From assembly GCA_024195265.1 (NCBI GenBank), contig JAJLRJ010000007.1, forward strand, positions 6,468,058 to 6,532,057: 64,000 nucleotides of DNA. Direction: 5' to 3'. The DNA is from Dendrophyllia cribrosa. Taxonomy: Eukaryota > Cnidaria > Anthozoa > Scleractinia > Dendrophylliidae. Positions 59,001 through 64,000 of this stretch are shown one piece after another; position 1 is the stretch's first letter, and the number at the start of each line of letters is the position of its first letter. The position numbers and the translations under genes were made by a program. The notes below the pieces were generated by a model, which saw only the letters and a program-made list of their open reading frames with translations, was not told the DNA's origin and did no database searches.

Positions 59001-62000
59001 AAACTGCATCACTGCATTTTGTTGCAGTAAGACTGTTAATGTTAATGTGGATTGCAATTACGATTTGTTGTGTACTAAGGTCACTAAGGGCCAGTCCTAG
59101 TAATGCAGTATAATTTCAGTCAGCGGTCAAACTCTCAAGTGCAGGCTCAAGTGAAACCATAGTTAATCGAGAGACTGGTTATGAAACCTTGCAGACTTCA
59201 ATGGCGATAACAAAGGAGCTACAATTTATGTTGAACCGTACTTGACCGTGCACATCTTTTGTTTTTTGATCACACCCTATGACTGAATAACTTAATAGCA
59301 CTATTTCTATTGGTCAGTTGCTCGAACAAAAGATCAACATCTATTGTGTTGTGCACGGTCAAGGCCGAAAAACGATAACAAAAAGATCGAACAAAGACAA
59401 TTCTCAGGTTTCACAACCAGTCTCTTCATTAACTATGATGGAACGTTGCGGATTCGTCTCAGCTAGGATCTTGGGGTTCTCGAGCGGTTTTGTAGCGGTT
59501 GTTTCAGTCTTCTTTAGCGGTTTTGTAGCGGCTGTCTTAAGGCGGGACTTAACCTAAATTTGAATGAAATTTGATGAGGTTTTAAGAAGGGATAGGAGAA
59601 CACCAACAGACAGTCGATACCCACGTAAGAGCACCCCAGGTTGCTAGTGGACCAACTTGGTATCCGTCTATTAATTATTAACTACAAATTCTAATTTTAA
59701 AACTTCACTAAATTTCTCTAAATTTTACCAATCCTTTGAGAAAAACTATTTCCTCTCAAACGTACCCAAAAATCACCCAAAAATTTACAAAACACCCCAT
59801 AACATGGATTTATGTTTTAAGCATAGGGTTTTTGGATTGCTTGAAACGTGAACGAGATATTTCCATTAAAGCCATGTCAAGTGGCGGAAAAGTGGCGTTT
59901 AGGTTAAGTCCCGCCTTAAGCGTTCCCCCACCCCGCCCCTCTATTTTTTCCTTCCACTGATTCAATCAGTACGACGGGTGCCTGGAATGGGGGCTCATGG
60001 CTGGGTCGCGGGGATTTGCCAGCCATGGGGGCACTATTTTATCTTGGGGCTGGCTGGCCACAGTGGAAGCCACTGGATACCCCAGGCACCCACTTTCCAC
60101 TTAAGCGAGGCAGTCGATTAACAGTACTGTATACAGTTATCGCCATTATCAAGGCGTTGCATAAGGCAATAAAACAAAAAAAACCGTTTAATACGGTGGT
60201 ATTTTTTTTGCATTCCCAATGTTCTTTGTTAGCTGGGGCAAGCTCCCTTACACCTCCAGTGGCCGCTTACGAGAACCATTCTCGAAAGCGGCCAGCTTCA
60301 GTTACGGACACCTTTTTCGCGTCCCGAGGTTGTTCCGAGGGTGTCCGCTTCTGAGAGCTTCCACGGTATACTGAAATTTACAATCGCATGCCGATTAAAG
60401 ACAATGGAGATGCATAATGACAGCAACAAACCACAAGCGTGAAAAATCAGCGCAATATTTGAAAATTGACAGCCTTAGAATGTTCAATGAATTTGAAACT
60501 TTTGAATTTAAAAAAGTTTCGGGCGGGAAGCTCCATTTCGGTTTTCCCATAGAATTTCCCGACATGCTTTGCGACAGTGGCAGAACGGTCCGCTGTGCGT
60601 GGTCGGGCACTTGAAATACAGCTTTGGGCATCTCAAAGTGAGTTCTTGCTGGCCGGCCGAAATTAGGCAAGGTGGGCAAAGGCTATGATGCGACAGCGGA
60701 GAACCGGGAGTGCTTCCTAGGAGGTCCGTAAGGGAGTTAACGTGAAACTTAGTGGCTCACTATCGGCGATAAAATGAAGCGATTTTGAGGGAATGGACTT
60801 CTGGATTGTTTTTTTTTTATCTTGAGCGGGATTTAGCGGCACGGGCCTAAACTTGGCTATCTGAAGTGAAAAATATATATATATTTTTTTGCATACGTTA
60901 TTTCTCGAAAACGACGGAAAAAACAACAGAAATTAATTTGTAATTCACATGTCAAAAAAGGACAAATCTGAGCAAGAAAAATAAAAAACGACCTGAAAAG
61001 CAACATAGATCGGTTATGCCCCGAGCCCTTTAATTATTATATATGTAAAAAAAGGGGAGCAACAGCTGCTGGAGATAAAAAGAAAGCTCATTTTTTGATA
61101 AAAAGTAAACACCACTAAATGAGGTTTGTCTAAAACTAATAATTTTATAAGAACAATGCTTAAGTTACCATTTTAAATTAAACGAAATATCAAAGAAAGC
61201 TAGACAAAAATTGGTGAATAATTCAGAATTCAGACTTAGCTTAACAATAGGCTTCTCTCAGTATAATAAATTTCATTTTCACAGCAAGGCCTTACGGGGA
61301 CAAAAAAAAAATTGAATAAACTTTCTTGTCTATTTGTCTGGCTATCACGTTGAATTTTGAAATTTAACGAAAGGAGCCTGAATAAACGTACAACGCAAGT
61401 GCTGAGTGAAAAAAGTCACTGCACTTTGGTTCACAACCTGATCTTAGCGAGTCTTTTTTGAAAAAAAAAAAATGATCAATCGGAAAACAGTTTCCAACAG
61501 CTGCTTTGGAGAGTACACTTAATTCAGTGTTATCAATTCCGGACTTTGATAGGTCTACCCTTTTCACCGCTTGGCACTAAACAAATGCTTTTTGAGTACA
61601 ACGACGTTCTGAAGATAAATTGCAGACAACGATAAGCTACATCGGCGAAGGCAAGAACATGCCCGCTACTCAAGAAACCATCATCGTCGTCAACTGTTTA
61701 CTCAATGCGCCATTTATTCTCGTATCAATCACTGGGAATTCTTTGGTTTTGGCGGCCATATTAAAAAATCCTTCCATTCAATCACCTTCGATGATCATGA
61801 TTTCAAGTCTCGCTGTTTCCGACCTGTTAGTTGCAATCATGGCTCAACCTCTCTTCGTTGCTAAAGAAATCAAGAGCTTAACAACTGAAGATCCCTTCTT
61901 ACGTCATCTATCGGTCATGACAGGATTTTTTGTATGTGGAGTTTCTCTCGGCACAATGACGGTCATATGTGTGGATCGATTTATGGCTCTACATTATCAC

Positions 62001-63725
62001 ATGCGATATTCCACCATAGTCACCAAATCTCGCGTCATGTATACAGTAGGAATCATTTGGTTCATTTTTTTTCTTATGCTTAGGACTCTACCTTTGGAAC
62101 GGGCCTTTGTATCACCTGATGGCAGGTCTTTATACTGGTATTTGTCTCATAATTTGCTTAATTTTTTACATCAGAATATATGGAATCGTTCGAAAGCATC
62201 AGCTACAGATTGGCGTTCAAGAACAGGCAGCTGCAGAGATCTCAAATATTGGAAATAACATCGTTATGTTGCGTTTGAAGAAAAGCGCTTTGAATAATTT
62301 CTTGTTTTATATTTGTATGGTTATTTGTTATTTACCAAATGTTATTTTTATGACTATGTTTGGAACAGTATACGAGGAATGGAAAATCGAATGGGAGTTT
62401 TTCACGACTGTGGCATTCATAAATTCGTCTATAAATCCAATTTTGTATTGTTGGCGTCTGCGTGAGCTTCGAACGGCAATAGTGAAGGTTGTAAAACGGC
62501 TGCTAAATAAACAGACGGATGAAGATATTGGGATCAGTACACACAACGGATGAAAACAATTTAACTCAGTTATTGTAAAGATGGTTTACCCATCACTAAA
62601 TATCTGGCGGTGTCTGTTCACCTTCATCACCCATTCTCGTTTTAAAGTCGTAAGTAGCGTGAAGCGAGCAAGAACACTTTTTATCTATTCGCCGCGTTTA
62701 TCCAACGTACCTGTCAACTTTGGTATAGCATTTTTCATGGATTATTTTTTTCCTCAGAACTTTAAAATCCCACAACTTTCGACAGTTCCCGGGAAGCCAT
62801 GCCGGCGGGGTCACCTCGTCGAAGCCAGTGTGGCAGATGTGCTGTATGCTAATCAGTCTACTTGTTTTTCTAGTATCAGTAATATCCTCTTTGCACAAAA
62901 AGCACATTTGTTTAATTTCCGTAGGGACTCGCTTTTGGCGGTTCGTTTTTGAAGCCGTTCAAAACACTCACAGCACGTGTTTTATGAAGTGTAAAAATTC
63001 TTGCGCTTCGCGCTCGAATTTTTAAACTTGATAAAATACTGCTGTTCGTGTTTTAAACATTACATAATGTACCATGCAGCATGAAAATTTTGTGGACTGG
63101 CGATTTCTTGTGTTTTGCGGGAACATTTTTGCCCCCCTGCCCCCTGCCCCCTATCCTTGCCCTCTGCCACGCTCAAGAAAAAACTGCTATTACTATTGAA
63201 AAAACTGCTGTTTTCTATTAAAAATCAATGTTAACAGTTCTTATTTTCGTTCTACATCTTTCCTGTAATGCAAGTTTACATTAAAAAGCAGATTTGTTGA
63301 TTTGACTGAAGGGAGTAAATTTTGGCGGAGTATTATTTTGCGAGAGCTTTTTTCTGCGGAAAACTTATTTTTGCAGATCGAGGGCAATCCGCAAAAGTTA
63401 ATACCCGCAAAAATTTTATGCTACACAGCTTGCTTCTAACTTTTGAGTCTGTCAATGAAATCCTATGGTGACCATTCATTCGCCAGTACTTTTGCATGGT
63501 ACCATTTGTTTTTCAATATTTTACCAAATGAAATTCTCTTGGGATTTTTTTTTTGAATTTTATTTTTGGCACTTTTGGGGGTCAAAGGGTTAATGTGAAA
63601 ATCTAACTGTAATACCTTATCATATTCTTACCTGCAGTGCAACACAGTCGGGGTATTTGTTCCTTCGCGGTAATGGCGAACAATATGAATAAACTCTAAG
63701 AAATCCGTCGAATCGTCAGGGACAT
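50036..63725 (-). CDS. protein tyrosine phosphatase, C-terminal exons (PTPN3/PTPN4-like), 5' part beyond window
   Basis: Four exons on the minus strand: 63725-63632, 52273-52138, 51662-51613 and 50243-50036. All have GT/AG borders and compatible phases. The first begins at [11 protein letters not shown], just after the expected WPD loop. The catalytic signature [10 protein letters not shown] is split by the intron after HCS, so Cys and Arg of the P-loop are both present. The second exon continues to [20 protein letters not shown], and the third supplies the Q-loop-type QTPGQF and helix VLEALSRAY. The last exon encodes a ~69-residue charged tail ([17 protein letters not shown]) that I do not recognise. 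The IYPLxIVRxMRDQR block is closest, from memory, to PTPN3/PTPN4, but receptor-type enzymes are similar. It hydrolyses phosphotyrosine. Upstream domains are not visible. The 11.4-kb intron contains GPCR genes on the other strand. Confidence 0.88.
50515..50745 (+). repeat. dispersed repeat, copy 2 (CCAATGAACCAATCAGAAC), intronic
   Basis: Same block order as 48968-49215, including CAGACAATCCAATGAACCAA, CGCGGGAAAACGCG and GCCAATCACAAAAG. Confidence 0.7.
50811..51352. mobile_element. MITE with AGGGACGGAC ends, intronic
   Basis: AGGGACGGACTATTAGAAAA and its mirror TTTTCTAATTGTCCGTCCCT bound the unit. A G run inside the left end and C-rich CCCCACCCCCACCCC inside the right end extend the symmetry. 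Inside, AAAAAAATTCGTGC-type words recur. Confidence 0.8.
52274..53131. other. intronic; no gene seen
   Basis: Part of the phosphatase intron. GTCACGTG recurs at about 52441, 52470 and 52500, a small cluster of E-box-like words. No exon was supported. Confidence 0.45.
53132..53280. mobile_element. short MITE with AACGGATACTAAC-like ends
   Basis: AACGATACTAACGGCT on the left pairs imperfectly with AGTGTTAGTATCCGTT on the right, and GAGCCGTCCG/CAGCCGTTCG words recur between. Confidence 0.5.
53979..54019. repeat. short hairpin flanked by a direct repeat
   Basis: CTGAGAAGTAATGAA is followed by its mirror TTCATTACTTCTCAG after an 11-bp loop. TAAGTCACCCACTG occurs just before and just after, suggesting a small duplication or insertion about 170 bp upstream of the GPCR start. 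Confidence 0.7.
54185..55102 (+). CDS. class A (rhodopsin-like) G protein-coupled receptor, intronless
   Basis: ATG at 54185 is the first ATG in a frame of 305 codons. There is an N-glycosylation site at Asn9. Seven hydrophobic segments carry family marks: TM1 [10 protein letters not shown] (Asn36), TM2 SSLAVSDLL (Asp64), DRF at 115-117 in place of DRY, TM4 Trp in GIIWL, TM6 ICYLP where CWxP is usual, and TM7 NPILY at 267-271 followed by a basic helix. The usual TM3 cysteine (3.25) is absent and the second extracellular loop is very short. Both traits are found in the melanocortin/lipid/adenosine (MECA) group, so that affinity is possible; the ligand is unknown. The gene is nested antisense in a phosphatase intron and has a damaged paralogue 6.5 kb downstream. 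Confidence 0.92.
   Translation: MSYSDEGKNISAIQETIAVVNCLLNVPLILISITGNSLVLAAILKSPSIRSPSIIMISSLAVSDLLVGIMAQPLFVANQIKSLTTNDPVLKQLTAITGFFVCGVSLGTTTVICLDRFMALYYHMRYSSIVTESRVVFTVGIIWLTIFLCLGLYFWNKPFYHLIAGLFTGICLIICTVFYIGIYGIVRRHQLQIHVQKQGEEILNTGNNNLMLRLKKSALNTFLFYICMVICYLPNVVILTLFGTVYKEWKTEWDLFTTVVFMNSSINPILYCWRLRELRTATMKIVKRLLNKKTDEDIGTSTHNG
55103..56673. other. 3' flank of GPCR and intronic DNA; no further gene
   Basis: The first ~60 bases resemble the 3' flank of the paralogue at 62554, showing that the duplication included the 3' UTR. A small AT hairpin ATCTTATT...AATAAGAT is near 55710. No exon was seen. Confidence 0.5.
56674..56875. mobile_element. foldback MITE with GACCTCTTTAGCTTGTATGT arms
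   Basis: AGACCTCTTTAGCTTGTATG...TTTTGTTTTCC at the left is mirrored by GGAAAACAAAAC...AGCTAAAGAGGTCT at the right. The arms are about 35 bp and weaker pairing continues inward. Confidence 0.75.
56876..57618. other. intronic; no gene seen
   Basis: A small inverted repeat (AAGGATTAAT...ATTAATCCTT, 56876-56963) with GTGTTTTCAGAATCC/GATTCTGAAAACAC inside. Otherwise featureless. Confidence 0.5.
57619..57708. repeat. short inverted-repeat element
   Basis: CGAATTTCACATGTGCCGAA pairs with TTCGGCACATGTGTAATTCG across a ~45-bp core. Confidence 0.7.
57709..58224. other. intronic; no gene seen
   Basis: AT-rich; contains dispersed CCAATCA words but no supported feature. Confidence 0.45.
59157..59437. 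mobile_element. MITE with CATAGTTAAT/ATTAACTATG ends
   Basis: CATAGTTAATCGAGAGACTG and AACCAGTCTCTTCATTAACTATG are mirrored. Inside, GACCGTGCACA and TGTGCACGGTC also pair. Confidence 0.7.
59541..59915. mobile_element. TTAA-flanked MITE with GGCGGGACTTAACCTAAA ends
   Basis: GGCGGGACTTAACCTAAA and its exact mirror TTTAGGTTAAGTCCCGCC bound the unit. TTAA lies directly outside both ends (59537-59540 and 59916-59919), as in piggyBac or Kolobok elements. Confidence 0.8.
60536..61631. other. intronic; no gene seen
   Basis: AT-rich upstream flank of the GPCR paralogue. The last ~50 bases resemble the sequence just before the intact GPCR start, including ACAACGACGTT. Confidence 0.5.
61632..62553 (+). 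pseudogene. class A GPCR paralogue, start lost and frameshifted
   Basis: It aligns with the intact receptor at 54185-55102 through its whole length at high nucleotide similarity. The codon matching the intact start is ATA (61632-61634) instead of ATG; the next in-frame ATG is at 61659, which would still precede TM1. A run of eight T at 62065-62072 carries one extra base relative to the intact gene, shifting frame within TM4. TM5-TM7, including CYLP and NPILY, continue in a second frame to a stop at 62551-62553. Both lesions together suggest a pseudogene. However, a homopolymer error in the assembly plus use of ATG 61659 could hide a functional receptor. Confidence 0.8.
62554..63429. other. 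intronic; no gene seen
   Basis: 3' flank homologous to that of the intact GPCR for about 60 bases, then unique AT-rich DNA. A CCCCCTG repeat lies near 63131-63150. Confidence 0.45.
63430..63600 (+). repeat. dispersed unit of the CTAACTTTTGAGTCTG family
   Basis: CTAACTTTTGAGTCTGTCAA, ATCCTATGGTGACC, AGTACTTTTGCATGGTACCA and TTTTGGCACTTTTGGGGGTC follow in the same order as in units at 31045-31250. Confidence 0.7.
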
Positions 63726-63739
63726 CTATACACAATGAA

Positions 63740-63761
63740 AACACACACACACACACACACA
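63740..63761 (+). repeat. (AC)n microsatellite
   Basis: Eleven AC dinucleotides just upstream, in gene orientation, of the phosphatase exon acceptor. Confidence 0.95.
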
Positions 63762-63876
63762 AAAAAAGTTACACTATTAGGCACATTTTACTTAAAAAAA
63801 GAGTTCGTTTTTGTTATTTTTGATTCATTTGCAATACGTTTAATTAAAAGACCCAAATTACCATAAACATGTTAAT

Positions 63877-64000
63877 AGGTGGTTTTCACGTTACGTCACG
63901 GCGGCCATGTTGGTGCACACCTACAAAAGAATTTTGATGAACTTCTTTTGTTATGTGCAGCAACATGGCCGCCATGGCCTTTGTCATTTGAGTCCCACAG
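63877..64000. mobile_element. MITE, ATAGGTGGTTT family, running off the window
   Basis: TAGGTGGTTTTCACGTTACGTC followed by GGCGGCCATGTTGG matches the end and body words of the 37761 copy in inverted order. CAACATGGCCGCC near 63960 mirrors GGCGGCCATGTTG. The far end is outside the window. Confidence 0.6.

Larger units (their letters stand above)
58225..60535. repeat. 2.3-kb inverted repeat pair
   Basis: The arm at about 58240-58375 (AAGTTTCAAATTCATT, CATTCTAAGGCTGTCAATTT, GCATCTCCATTGTCT, TGTAAATTTCAGTA) recurs inverted at about 60363-60500, with roughly 80% similarity by eye. GCGGCC-rich patches lie inside both arms (58530 and 60265). Two younger MITEs sit between the arms. This may be a decayed large transposon; no transposase was seen. 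Confidence 0.55.

Overview
The window looks like nuclear DNA of an animal, most likely an anthozoan cnidarian such as a stony coral or sea anemone. The reasons are AT-rich DNA with small exons bounded by GT/AG sites, cnidarian-style class A receptors, an EMI/collagen matrix gene, and a very high load of short inverted-repeat elements, tandem repeats and tRNA-headed repeats. No sequence search was possible, so the organism is an inference.

Layout. 1-3.8 kb: a 1.05-kb Mutator-like element (209-1258, 9-bp target duplication) carrying the start of a RecQ-like helicase, several MITEs, and a broken coiled-coil ORF interrupted by a G-tract MITE. 3.8-22.2 kb: the most striking object, an 18.5-kb structure (3768-22238) with inverted termini and a perfect 8-bp duplication ACTAGTGC on its outer flanks. 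Each terminus is a short unique end followed by kilobases of 20-bp tandem repeats, in opposite orientation at the two ends. This is the architecture of Foldback/Galileo elements. Its loop holds many MITEs and a damaged, 5'-truncated Ty3/Gypsy retrotransposon (one LTR, PPT, IN-RH-RT-PR-gag on the minus strand). 22.2-37 kb: one two-exon gene on the minus strand (24480-26301) for a 285-residue protein of repeated Cys-Pro pairs, then SINE-like repeats, hairpins and a ~115-bp repeat cluster.

37.0-45.5 kb: an eight-exon plus-strand gene for a secreted EMI-domain/collagen protein (EMID1/COL26A1-like), whose introns hold a hammerhead-ribozyme-like motif, two minisatellites, MITEs and tRNA-like repeats. 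45.5-50 kb: repeats only. 50.0-64 kb: the 3' end of a minus-strand protein tyrosine phosphatase gene (closest, from memory, to PTPN3/PTPN4), four exons visible, the rest beyond the right edge. Its 11.4-kb intron contains, on the opposite strand, an intact single-exon class A GPCR gene and a nearby paralogue damaged by loss of the aligned start codon and a one-base shift in a T8 run.

The host genes do not form a pathway. The EMI-collagen protein is extracellular, the phosphatase acts in signalling, the GPCR sits in the membrane, and the Cys-Pro repeat protein is of unknown function. Exon junctions were chosen by GT/AG sites plus phase agreement and have no transcript support here.
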